The notes beneath the pieces were generated by a model. That model ran no database searches and was not told where the DNA came from. It worked only from the letters and a program-made list of their open reading frames with translations. Made by a program: the position numbers and the translations under genes. From Clostridiales bacterium (GTDB lineage: Bacteria > Bacillota > Clostridia > Oscillospirales > CAG-272), in NCBI GenBank assembly GCA_022800625.1, contig JAAWQR010000018.1, positions 1-50,600 on the forward strand: a stretch of 50,600 nucleotides of DNA. Reading direction: 5' to 3'. Below, piece by piece: positions 34,120 to 42,755 of the stretch (positions within the stretch are counted from its first letter, which is position 1; every line of letters begins with the position of its first letter).

Positions 34120-35231
34120 ACCGTAACGGCTCTCCTTTCTTCATCGATCATATCACGTATATCAAAACGGTATCGCAGTATTTCAGAAGCATAACGGTCA
34201 TTGCCTTCTATGATATCAATTAAATCCATATAAGTAAGTCCCATTTTTTCAAGCGCCTGCGATGAATTAAAACGAATATACCAGTTTTGGTGATACAGAT
34301 TGGCTTTAAGGCATTCTATTGTCTTTTGGCAGGGATATGTACTCAGAGCCGAACTTGCAATGGCGCAGTATTCCCATCTGGTGCCGTTTCGGAAGTCCGC
34401 ATATTCAAGTAAATATGGATAAGCCTCATCAAAACGGTACTTGCCGAAATACCTTATGCAGGCGAAACGTATTTCATCATCCCGATTTTTGTCGGTCAGC
34501 AATTTCAGCATCTTCTCATGATGATCGTCGGAACTGAACCGAAAGTAGTTAAGCAAAGCCAACTGCATCTGTACAGAAAATTCCTCGAATGCTTCCCACA
34601 AAGCCGTATTCAGCTTTGAAAAACTGCCGTCAAAGTTCATAAGACCGTCTGTGATCAGTTTGGTATGATAAAATCGATTGGGATTATCTACGATTTTCAG
34701 TGCTTTTAATACGCATTCTGTATCGCCTGTAGTATAAATAGCCTGCATAGCATTTTCACGGCAATAGATACTCGGCTCTGTCAGCAGGGAATACAGCATA
34801 TCCATCATAGAATCAAACGAACGTCCTTGCAAAATTCGATATTTTTTAATGATATACGGAAAAAACGCAGATTCGGTAGCTTCCTTTTTGCAATAGCCGA
34901 TTGCAAGAGAAACAAATACACTGTTTAAACTATGCAAATATTGTTGCACAAGTTCAGGATTTTCGGTATATTTCGACTCCAGCATTATGTCAAAGGAGCG
35001 CTTATTTCCGATGCGTTTCAGCTTTTTGGAAAGGTATTTTTTATGGCTGTTATGTATATTGCCGTTTTGTTCTAAATACTCAAGCTCTTTTAAAATCTGT
35101 TTGTTAAAGCGTTTGTTTATTTTGGAGATTCTTTTATCCCTGATTCTTGATAACACTGCGCTGACTATATTAAAAAGAATCATTCCTGCACAAACAGTAA
35201 GGTATACATAAAGCAAAATTTCAATCTTCAC
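34113..35231 (-). CDS. Membrane-anchored HEAT-repeat protein
   Basis: 372 residues. One N-terminal transmembrane helix (about 5-27), a basic juxtamembrane stretch, then helical pairs of HEAT type over about 130-350 ('RENAMQAIYTTGDTECVLKALK', 'EIRFACIRYFGKYRFDEAYPYL', 'WYIRFNSSQALEKMG'). HEAT arrays are protein-binding scaffolds. The tight overlap with the GT2 synthase gene suggests they act as a complex, with this protein as a cytoplasmic partner. No enzymatic motif is seen. Confidence 0.8.
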   Translation of the reverse strand: MKIEILLYVYLTVCAGMILFNIVSAVLSRIRDKRISKINKRFNKQILKELEYLEQNGNIHNSHKKYLSKKLKRIGNKRSFDIMLESKYTENPELVQQYLHSLNSVFVSLAIGYCKKEATESAFFPYIIKKYRILQGRSFDSMMDMLYSLLTEPSIYCRENAMQAIYTTGDTECVLKALKIVDNPNRFYHTKLITDGLMNFDGSFSKLNTALWEAFEEFSVQMQLALLNYFRFSSDDHHEKMLKLLTDKNRDDEIRFACIRYFGKYRFDEAYPYLLEYADFRNGTRWEYCAIASSALSTYPCQKTIECLKANLYHQNWYIRFNSSQALEKMGLTYMDLIDIIEGNDRYASEILRYRFDIRDMIDEERRAVTVC

Positions 35232-35278
35232 GGGAAATACACCTCCTTTTCCTTAAATTAGCTTTATTGAAATTTTTA

Positions 35279-37453
35279 TCATTTAGTCCATAACTGCTGC
35301 AAAATATAATATGAGCTTTTCAAACGTTCATGATAGGTTACTTTATTTCCCCAGCCTTTTAGAGCGACAGGCGAAAGAGAAATTCTATCTTTTTGAGATT
35401 CGTGTGCAATACCTGCATACAGTTCATTTATTTTAATGTATTCTATGCCATAGTTTCCGTCATAATAATCGTCGTGAATATACATCCGTGATGGATCGGC
35501 AAAATTGAGCAGCTGCCACGGCAGCTTGAGTTCGATATAATCCCCGTTTGCAATATAGTCCGCAAGAGAATCAAAATCAGTACTTTCAGGGTTGGCGTTG
35601 CCGTATTTCAGTTTACCGGTTTCAAACACTTCGGACTTGGCCTCGGCATTATTATAAAGCAAAGCTGTTGCGGTTTGCAATATCATATCAACAGGAATAA
35701 ATTCAGGGGAATCAATATCCGGCACGCTTCCTTCTTCATAAGTATCAAAGTCGTAGACCTCTAAGGCATAGGTAGAGCGCAGTACCTCATATCGTTCCTG
35801 TACCAGAACGCGGCTGTTATCCGTTTCGCTTAGCACGATCAGAAAATCTGCGGCTCTGTCTAGCAAAAGGCTTTGATCCTTACAATAGTAGCTTCCGCTT
35901 TTGGGCGTAATATCCAATGGGATATACAAGGTATCGTTTATAAGATTCAAGTTTGGCTTATGAATCAAAAAATAGATAAATTTTTCATCATATTTAATTG
36001 AAAGAGACACATCGCCGTTTTGTACTATTCGGTCATCTTCGTTCCACTCGGAAATATCGCCGTCTACATAACATACAGAGCGTTCTTTACCCGGATCAAA
36101 GGACAAAAGACCGAAATACTGCTCATTTGTTTGATAATCCGACCAGTATGGCGTCCGTGTTAGATCAACTGCATACATCGTGTTCCATGTACGCTTAAAC
36201 CATTCGTCCTGCCATGAGAAAACACAGCTTCCGGCACAGCCTGAAGCCATAATGTCCTCATAACAGTCAACCAATGCCTGCCCTTGCTCCTTCTCGGACA
36301 TATTGCCCTGATTTCTTCCTGTGTTCATATCCCTTTGTGCCATTCCGCGCCCGGTCGAAACGCCGAATTCGGATATGATGACCGGCATACTGTGGTGTTT
36401 AGTCAGCATAGAAAGATAGGCACGGTATGTGTTTGTTTTCCCGTCTGAAGTATAAAACTCAGATTTGTCGGTGATGCCGAACGATGTCAGGTCATCGATG
36501 TATGCGAGATAATCGGGATAATAGGGGTAAACATGGTAAGACGCAAACTGACCTGAGATAAATTTATCTGTAGTCTTAATATGTTCTACATCAACATAGG
36601 CGCATTTCATAAAGAAGTTTTTCACATTTTCAGGATATTCAAATGGGTCAGTCGTCGGCCAGTTTGAAAACGCCACGAGTTTTTGCGTTTTATAGCGTTT
36701 GGATTCATATTCAATAACCTTGTCGCCGACCTTACATAGCATAACCTCAAACGGGGAAGCCTCCGGCAAAGTATACATATATTCGCCCTGATAGGAATTA
36801 TATCCCTCTTTGCCGCAATATGTATCATCGGTATAGGCGACAGTAAGATCTTCCCATTCCACACCTAAAATATATCCTATGACCCAGGGAGAAATATCTT
36901 TTATATAACTGCCGCTGCCGGCGCTTGCCATTCTGCCGAGTGATATTTTTTTGTTGCCGTGAATGACGTCGAGCATCGTTTTACAATTGTCAAGAAAGGT
37001 GTCGTAAAAATCATCACTGTAGGCGTCTCTGTGAGAGTTTTGCACGTAGTCGTTTACCCAAACGCCATGTATCAGATACAGCGGATCGGAATTATCCTTG
37101 TTATATTCATAAAATGCGTTGTAAAAAATATCCTGCTGGACTGTATAGATCCGAATAGTATTGGCGTCCATCTCTTTGATATAGCAAAACCATCTGAGAT
37201 AGGATTCCTTGTCAATATCAAAATCGGTAGACCATTCTCCCGGTTCGCCCGAACCCATATTGACACCGCGTATTTCAAAAGGCTCGTAACCGTTTCCGCT
37301 ATCAAGCTGTATTTCCTCTCCTGTGACCTTGATAAAGGTTTCTGCTTCCTTATCAGGTTGAAAATCAATGTACCATCCCAGTCTGTAGTAGGTCAGGTCC
37401 CACAGCATGATCAATAAAATAACGGATGACAATATAATCAAAAATTTTTTCAT
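35279..37453 (-). CDS. Membrane-anchored glycoside hydrolase-like protein (clan GH-A fold)
   Basis: 724 residues. An N-terminal signal anchor (about 5-25), then a TIM-barrel domain (about 50-430) with 'IRGVNMGSGEPGEW', 'ANTIRIYTV', 'YILGVEWED' and 'MPVIISEFGVSTGRG', where the glutamate of SEFG fits a GH-A nucleophile. A C-terminal beta domain follows (about 455-720, 'VDGDISEWNEDDRIV' with 'EKFIYFLIHKP', like CBM9/DOMON modules). Polysaccharide export operons often carry such a hydrolase to trim or release the chain. ATG 37453 is chosen because AAAGG lies upstream; the earlier frame comes from the repeat. Confidence 0.8.
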   Translation of the reverse strand: MKKFLIILSSVILLIMLWDLTYYRLGWYIDFQPDKEAETFIKVTGEEIQLDSGNGYEPFEIRGVNMGSGEPGEWSTDFDIDKESYLRWFCYIKEMDANTIRIYTVQQDIFYNAFYEYNKDNSDPLYLIHGVWVNDYVQNSHRDAYSDDFYDTFLDNCKTMLDVIHGNKKISLGRMASAGSGSYIKDISPWVIGYILGVEWEDLTVAYTDDTYCGKEGYNSYQGEYMYTLPEASPFEVMLCKVGDKVIEYESKRYKTQKLVAFSNWPTTDPFEYPENVKNFFMKCAYVDVEHIKTTDKFISGQFASYHVYPYYPDYLAYIDDLTSFGITDKSEFYTSDGKTNTYRAYLSMLTKHHSMPVIISEFGVSTGRGMAQRDMNTGRNQGNMSEKEQGQALVDCYEDIMASGCAGSCVFSWQDEWFKRTWNTMYAVDLTRTPYWSDYQTNEQYFGLLSFDPGKERSVCYVDGDISEWNEDDRIVQNGDVSLSIKYDEKFIYFLIHKPNLNLINDTLYIPLDITPKSGSYYCKDQSLLLDRAADFLIVLSETDNSRVLVQERYEVLRSTYALEVYDFDTYEEGSVPDIDSPEFIPVDMILQTATALLYNNAEAKSEVFETGKLKYGNANPESTDFDSLADYIANGDYIELKLPWQLLNFADPSRMYIHDDYYDGNYGIEYIKINELYAGIAHESQKDRISLSPVALKGWGNKVTYHERLKSSYYILQQLWTK

Positions 37454-37485
37454 AAATAAGCCAATGCCTTTCTTCTGATTTGTGT

Positions 37486-37614
37486 CGGTTTCGCTGTAGG
37501 CGAAATTCGCCAAGTGCCTGCGGCAAATCTTGACCTATAAATTTGCCCGGCGAAAGGCACAGATCGTGTCTGAAAACATCTAACATACGCTCTATTCGCA
37601 CTTAATTTTCAGAC
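37486..37614 (-). repeat. Dispersed repeat family 1, copy 1
   Basis: A 129-bp element nearly filling the gap between the CotH and hydrolase genes. It aligns along its length with 48637-48750. Both have a GTCTGAAAA/TTTTCAGAC inverted repeat (here 37567-37575 with 37606-37614), a GGCGAAATTCGC box, and a long imperfect hairpin (here GTGCCT/AGGCAC and CGGCAAAT/ATTTGCC). In both copies the element starts exactly 33 bases upstream of the next start codon, and the intervening ribosome-site region is also similar. One reading frame gives 'KICRRH.ANFAY.ET' in both. Confidence 0.7.
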
Positions 37615-37627
37615 TTTCACCTGAGCG

Positions 37628-39103
37628 TCAGTTTGCATTTTCATTGAACTTTTTAACTTTTGATCCGGCTGAATACTGTTTTAAAGTCTCAATATTTTCG
37701 TCCATCCATTTTCCTCGAACGGAGATAAAGTTCTTCATCGATGCAAGGCTTTGCTCAAAATTACGGGGATTGCGCTCCGTAGGCTTCAGCAGGTCGTACT
37801 CTTCTGAGAATGAATAACCCCATTTTTCATAGTTTCTCTCAACCGCATCTCCGAGATAAGCGGCGATCCCGTCAATGTAATTGTAAAGGTATTCATTACT
37901 TAAATACGTTTTTCTGAGTTCTCTGTAACGCTCAACACAGCGGTTTGTAAAATGTTCATCCTTGAACAGCATATAGTACCACAGGTCAAGCTGCATTTCA
38001 AAGTGATTTTCCGGCATATAGGCCTGCTGGTAGTTATCGCAGGCAGAGTTGAAATCCCAAATGCACATACGGAATTTGCCGTCAATGTCCTTATAGATAT
38101 AAGTTGACAGCCAGCCGGCATCATAATTACAGGTGAATTCATTGATGAGAAAATAGTCTACAAAGGAATTCACATCAATCAAATCTTCATACCCGTACTT
38201 TTCATTGTCGTAATCGTAGGAATACAGCGTTTTTTCAAAAGCGGAGAAATCCTGTTTGATGCCCTCGTACAGCTCTTCGGTCATGTTTGATCTGCCGGGG
38301 TATACGATCTCCAGCTTGTTCTTTGTTCGTATGGTGTAAGTAGTAAAGCTCTTAAGGCGGTTGTACTCCTCACCATCCAAACGGTCAAGTTGCAAAACAT
38401 ATCCGGTGAAAGCATTATCCTTAGCGTCTATCGAGACATTCAGACGGCTGCCGTCTTTTCCAGCTGTGATGATCTCAACCAGCACGTAAACGCCCATATA
38501 TTCCCCGTTTATCATAAGCTCGCAGAAGCGGACATTAGGTGCGTACCCCATAATCTCTCCGCCGATATTATACCACATATAGTTGCGCATCAGAGTCTTA
38601 TCCAAAAAAGGACCGTGCAGCGCCCATTCGTGATGTGCGTCCATCCCCAAAAGAGACTGAGGATTATTTTCTCCGTTTTCATCCAGCAGGTTGATTCGAT
38701 AGCCTAACTTGTCAAATGTCCTTGAAGAGTTGCCGCGAACATGGATTGTCATTTCGCTTGTAATTGCCGGTGCATCAGTCGGATGATTGTTGCTTGTATC
38801 GCTGTCAAACACATCTATTTGTGCTTTTATACGGTCACTTCCGTCCTCAGCGGTGGTATAACCGACTGTCTTATTCCCGTCTTTGATCGCTTTTCCGGGA
38901 ATTTCCTTGTCGCCGGTGCTAATGGATATAAGCGGCAGATGAGTGCAGAATACATCTCCGTTATGGGAGCAGGTCGCTTTTTCTTCTGCTTTCAGATGCT
39001 GATGATACCGTCCGGTATCATCGCTCAGCAAATTCGGCAGATTCATAGCGGAAATCAAAAGCATTACGGCGCAGGCAACAGCGCCGGCCGCTTTATATTT
39101 CAC
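37628..39103 (-). CDS. CotH kinase family protein, exported
   Basis: 491 residues. A signal peptide or anchor (about 1-25), then the CotH kinase fold: 'IHVRGNSSRTFDKLGYRINL' (P-loop-like and lysine region), 'DKTLMRNYMWYNIGGE', 'YMGVYVLVEII', 'LINEFTCNYDAGWLS' and the metal-site 'CIWDFNSACDNY'. Bacillus CotH phosphorylates spore-coat proteins; exported CotH proteins also occur in polymer and cellulosome-type gene sets. Its substrate here is unknown. It lies 36 bp downstream of the DUF4956 gene and is followed by repeat family 1. Confidence 0.88.
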   Translation of the reverse strand: MKYKAAGAVACAVMLLISAMNLPNLLSDDTGRYHQHLKAEEKATCSHNGDVFCTHLPLISISTGDKEIPGKAIKDGNKTVGYTTAEDGSDRIKAQIDVFDSDTSNNHPTDAPAITSEMTIHVRGNSSRTFDKLGYRINLLDENGENNPQSLLGMDAHHEWALHGPFLDKTLMRNYMWYNIGGEIMGYAPNVRFCELMINGEYMGVYVLVEIITAGKDGSRLNVSIDAKDNAFTGYVLQLDRLDGEEYNRLKSFTTYTIRTKNKLEIVYPGRSNMTEELYEGIKQDFSAFEKTLYSYDYDNEKYGYEDLIDVNSFVDYFLINEFTCNYDAGWLSTYIYKDIDGKFRMCIWDFNSACDNYQQAYMPENHFEMQLDLWYYMLFKDEHFTNRCVERYRELRKTYLSNEYLYNYIDGIAAYLGDAVERNYEKWGYSFSEEYDLLKPTERNPRNFEQSLASMKNFISVRGKWMDENIETLKQYSAGSKVKKFNENAN

Positions 39104-39139
39104 TGTAATCCCTCCCTCGCTTCAATCGTTATATTTCAG

Positions 39140-39817
39140 TCAGTTCGCCACATCGTCATTTTGCATAACAATGTTTACGTACTCAATATTTTCAAGTGCA
39201 TAGATGCTTTCGGTAATATTCGGTGTATGCTTTTCTGCATTACGCAATGTTTTCTGTGTAATTTCATAGATCAATTCAACCGTTTCCTCCGTTGTATTTT
39301 CAACACGCATAACGGCCTTGGTCTGAAAAATTTTATAAATCTGCGCCTTTATTGCAGACTGCTTACTGCGAGCCGCACGGATAATGATAAGCATTCGGCT
39401 GTCATTTTTTATACAGCCGAGAATCAGAATAACGAAAAATGTAATGGCACTGCCGATTCCTGCTACCGTATAATCACCTACACCGCAGCAGATTCCGACG
39501 ATAATGGTCCAAAATATGTAAACGGTATCTCTGGAATCCTTAATTGCGGTACGAAAACGGACAATAGAAAGCGCACCTACCATACCGAGAGAAAGCGCGA
39601 TGTTATTTCCGATAACTGTCATAACCGTAGCGGTGAGAACAGTAAGAATTACAAGCGAGGCGTTAAATTTTTTGCTGTATATCGTTCCTCTGTGAGAAAT
39701 CGCATAGGAAATAAAGATGAAAAAGCCTATAAGCATTGCTGTAAATATGTTAAGAAATATCTGTTCCCAAGAGAGATCTCTGGAATTGGCAAATAAATTA
39801 AACATTTTTTCTCTCAT
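39140..39817 (-). CDS. DUF4956 membrane protein
   Basis: 225 residues. Helices at about 20-38, 53-72, 78-95 and two more before 135, with the signature 'NIALSLGMVGALSIVRFRTAIKDSRDTVYIFWTI' region, then a soluble ferredoxin-like C-terminal domain (about 140-225). DUF4956 genes are regularly adjacent to VTC-domain genes, and the protein is thought to be the membrane partner; the function is unproven. The ATG at 39817 is chosen because CGGAG stands six bases upstream; the frame upstream of it runs through the repeat. Confidence 0.88.
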   Translation of the reverse strand: MREKMFNLFANSRDLSWEQIFLNIFTAMLIGFFIFISYAISHRGTIYSKKFNASLVILTVLTATVMTVIGNNIALSLGMVGALSIVRFRTAIKDSRDTVYIFWTIIVGICCGVGDYTVAGIGSAITFFVILILGCIKNDSRMLIIIRAARSKQSAIKAQIYKIFQTKAVMRVENTTEETVELIYEITQKTLRNAEKHTPNITESIYALENIEYVNIVMQNDDVAN

Positions 39818-40020
39818 AATAATCTCCGTTCTGCGGCACATAACCGCTGAGCGGTTATGTGCCGGGTTGTACAAATAGCAATAAAATTCGACTTTGTTTC
39901 TTCAGGAAAAAATGTGTCCTGTTCCAATTTTTCTATTTCACAGATTTATTTGTGAAGTCGGTGAACTTAGGCGTGAAATAACCGGATAAAAAGTCTGATT
40001 TAATGTAATTTCATGCAGTC
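39818..40020 (-). repeat. Dispersed repeat family 2, copy D, with a 31-base near-perfect palindrome
   Basis: Fills the gap between the VTC stop codon and the DUF4956 start. On the minus strand it shows GCATGAAATTACATTAA (plus 40000-40016), TCACGCCTAAGTTCA (39962-39976) and a 31-base block (39870-39900) that matches copy A at 26 positions. The end is a stem CGGCACATAACCG/CGGTTATGTGCCG (39834-39864) followed by CGGAG and six bases before the ATG. The stem sequence differs wholly from copies A and B while its position is the same, so structure is kept rather than sequence. Confidence 0.7.
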
Positions 40021-40023
40021 TCC

Positions 40024-40719
40024 TTATATTTTTGTTTGATAGGAATTTTGAAGCGCAAGTACATATTTACTGACCGACAGCTCACTGCGGTCAATGCTAT
40101 TAATCATTCGGCGGATATAATCCAAAAGAAAACCGTTGAATTTCACTTCCAATACAACATCAAATGGATCTAATACCGGATTCATATTGAGCTTCGGCGA
40201 AAACAGATCAAAACAACTTTCGGTCGCTGCGATTTTATTATCAAAGGTAACGCGTATTTTATTCTCTTTTGCAATAAATGCCTTGCGGTTATACTGAACA
40301 ATGGTTTTCGGGCGGTAACATCTGCATGTCATCATGGCGTAGCATTCCGCGGCAAATAGTTCTCTGTAAGAAAGCAGAGGAGAATAATCTCCATTAGTGA
40401 GCGCTATAGCGTCATTTCTCGAAACTTTCAGCGAACGCTTTAACTGATTCGCACCCTGCTTTTGTTTCATCTCAAGCATGGCAAAGTCCGCATTTGGGTC
40501 ATAAATGCGAAGTCTGATTTTCCGTCTTGTCTCAATGCCGGCAAGCTTTTCAAAATAGTCACTGTCGTACACGGTGTCAAAATATAATGAACGGATAATG
40601 TATCCGTGTACACCGTTGTGTGGATCTTGTACCATTACCTGATTCAGCATATGGCTTTTTTTAATAAACTCATCTATACTTATCAGAAATTTCTTTTCCT
40701 CTCGGAAAACCTTGTTCAT
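40024..40719 (-). CDS. VTC-domain polyphosphate polymerase-like protein
   Basis: 231 residues, soluble. The VTC tunnel-domain residues are all recognisable: 'REEKKFLIS' (E, K), 'RRKIRLRIYD' (R, R), 'AMLEMKQK' (E-x-K), 'LKRSLKVS', 'QYNRKAF' (R), 'RVTFD' (R) and 'VVLEVKFN' (E-x-K). In yeast Vtc4 this fold makes polyphosphate from ATP and feeds it through a membrane partner. Pairing with DUF4956 would supply the membrane part here; that is inference. GGTGG lies just before the ATG, directly after a terminator-like stem. Confidence 0.88.
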   Translation of the reverse strand: MNKVFREEKKFLISIDEFIKKSHMLNQVMVQDPHNGVHGYIIRSLYFDTVYDSDYFEKLAGIETRRKIRLRIYDPNADFAMLEMKQKQGANQLKRSLKVSRNDAIALTNGDYSPLLSYRELFAAECYAMMTCRCYRPKTIVQYNRKAFIAKENKIRVTFDNKIAATESCFDLFSPKLNMNPVLDPFDVVLEVKFNGFLLDYIRRMINSIDRSELSVSKYVLALQNSYQTKI

Positions 40720-40733
40720 CGCTTCACCACCTA

Positions 40734-40771
40734 TAAAAAAACGACTGCAATTATAATAATAATTGCAGTCG
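40734..40771 (-). terminator. Terminator/attenuator in front of the VTC gene
   Basis: A perfect 13-bp stem CGACTGCAATTAT/ATAATTGCAGTCG with loop AATA, followed on the minus strand by TTTTTTT (40734-40740). It starts 25 bases after the cyclase stop codon and its T run ends only about 15 bases before the VTC start codon, with no space for a separate promoter between. Transcription of the polymer cluster therefore seems to depend on readthrough, or on a promoter inside the cyclase gene, making this a possible control point. Confidence 0.75.
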
Positions 40772-40795
40772 GTCGATCATTCGATAAAAAATCGG

Positions 40796-42087
40796 TTAGA
40801 CACCGGACTTTGCGTCCTCGCTTTTCAACAAGTTTGCCACTCTGTTATTTTTTATAAGTATATCATAATCTTTAGGTGTTGTCAAGCCTTTTTTAGGAGA
40901 GCCGGTCATCTCGGAACTGAACAAAGCGACTCTGTTTCGACCGTTTTGTTTAGCCTGATACAGTGCCCGATCCGCCTCGAAAATGGCGGTGTCCAAAAAA
41001 TCAGGTTCCCATGACGAATGAAACGAGGCACCTATGCTTACCGTAATAGCGGTTTCATTTCCGTGAGTATCGAGAATTTTAAGAGAAGCAACAGATTTAC
41101 GTATCTGCTCTGCTTTTTCTATGATAGTATCTGGTGAAAGCGCTGTCATAACAAGTACAAACTCCTCACCTCCGTATCGAATAGCATGAAAATCATAAAA
41201 GAAGTTAAAAATGATGCCACCGCCTGTAAGCACACATCTCCCTGCAAATGACCGTAACGGTCATTATACTGCTTGAAATTATCGATATCTAAAATTAATA
41301 CCGTCAGCGAACCCATATGAACGCCGTATTTTTCCAAGGGGGATTTCACGACTTCTTCTAAATAACGCCGATTGCCGAGCGCAGTCAGGGCATCAGTCAT
41401 TGACAGCATATCCAATTCTTTATTAACTGTTTCTAACTGATTATTCTTTTGTTCAATAATTATCTTATCATAAGCATTTAAGAGACTTGTATAATATATG
41501 CGGTATGCATATATTATTGAGAACAGACAGATAAAAATACTGTTTATTAATATACTGAATGTATTTTCTTTTCCGTAAGTGGTACTGAGCACCATACAGT
41601 CGGTCAAGATGCAGGTAAAAATAAACAGGAGGCTTAAAATATGAGATGGAATAACAATAAAAGTAGCCATGATCGGCAGGATGGAACAATATACGATAAT
41701 GCTTACACCGCCGATTGAATCCAAATAGGAAATACTAACGATCCACAAAGAAAGCAGGATGCTGAAGGCAGTACAGACTTTGGTATGTATTCGCCAATTA
41801 ACCTTGGAACGTTTGTGGATAGGCAGAAACACAAGTATACCTATAAGAAGAAGTGCATAAGTAATCACATAGCGAAGCCTGCGACGGCTATAAAAAATGT
41901 TGCCGGGACGTAAGGTAAAGACTAAGATCATAAAAATCTGCATGAACATCATAACAAAGGCAATCACTCGCTCTGTTCGGTAATTTTTAGAAATGAGACC
42001 GTACTCCAACTGATCGCGGTATGTTTCTTCATAAGGAAAGTGAGTGAGAAAATGCAGTTTATCCTTTAATTTATAAAACGTTTTCAT
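40796..42087 (-). pseudogene. Membrane diguanylate cyclase (GGDEF), frameshifted
   Basis: The first frame (42087 to about 41200) encodes about six transmembrane helices and the start of a GGDEF domain ('TDALTALGNRRYLEEVV', 'LILDIDNFKQYNDRYGHLQGD', 'CLQAVASFLTSF'). The rest, 'DFHAIRYGGEEFVLVM' through 'ITVSIGAS' and 'ADRALYQAKQNGRNRV', is in another frame that runs to 40796. Adding one A to the AAAA run at 41197-41200 (T on the coding strand) restores a complete domain. The active-site GGEEF motif lies beyond the shift. It may be a true mutation, a phase-variable tract or a sequencing error. AAGGAG stands before the ATG. Confidence 0.88.
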
Positions 42088-42755
42088 TTATAAAACTCCT
42101 TAGGAACATAAGCAACGGGATGTCAACTTCCCTTATGATATTATGACCTGTCTGAAAAATACCGAGTCAGGTGTGACAAAGTACATCATACCATTATTTA
42201 GCAGCAACTCTGCTTTTTAATAATATAAAACAGAATGCGATTTGTATAAGGTTTTCGTATAAAACACCAATACACTGACCGTATTTTAACACATAACAGT
42301 CGGAAAATCAATAATATTTTATTAAAAGTACAATTAACTAAAAATATTGTCAAAATATCACAGTATAAAGTTGATTAATAGTAATATTAATGGTATGGCA
42401 GCAATTTAATGCAAAAAGCACTTATTAACCATTTAGAAACATAACAGATCAGATCCTTTTGGTTACAGAGAAATCTTTAAGAAAAAGATTTTGTATCGAA
42501 GGATAAATCACTAACTGACGGAATGTTGCGGGAACAGTTTTTCTAAGTTTGATCGAGATTAGTGTTTTGTTTGTTATTTTTCATCTTACACATCATTTTA
42601 ATTATTTCATTTCGAGAGCACAATAAGCACAGCGAATGATTATTATCCTCATGCCAACTCTTTTTGATAATCGGATAGATGTCACAAAACCAAAACAAGT
42701 AACAAATAATTAACAAGTCACGAGTAAACGAGCATTTGTAAGAGCGACAGAAATA
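42088..42755. other. AT-rich intergenic region without recognised gene
   Basis: About 670 bp between the cyclase gene and tRNA-Trp. I see no protein gene on either strand. It holds a hairpin ACCTG...CAGGT (about 42147-42175) and a TTGACA on the minus strand (42121-42126) without a matching -10 box. I looked for a c-di-GMP class I riboswitch for the cyclase gene and did not find its signature. Confidence 0.5.

Noticed and set aside
38741-39796. 351-codon frame on the plus strand
   Set aside because: Antisense to the CotH and DUF4956 genes, whose family motifs are clear; its sequence has no recognisable domain and no ribosome site.
42088-42755. c-di-GMP class I riboswitch before the cyclase gene
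   Set aside because: I looked for the conserved GEMM core segments on the minus strand and did not find them. A class II aptamer cannot be excluded by eye.
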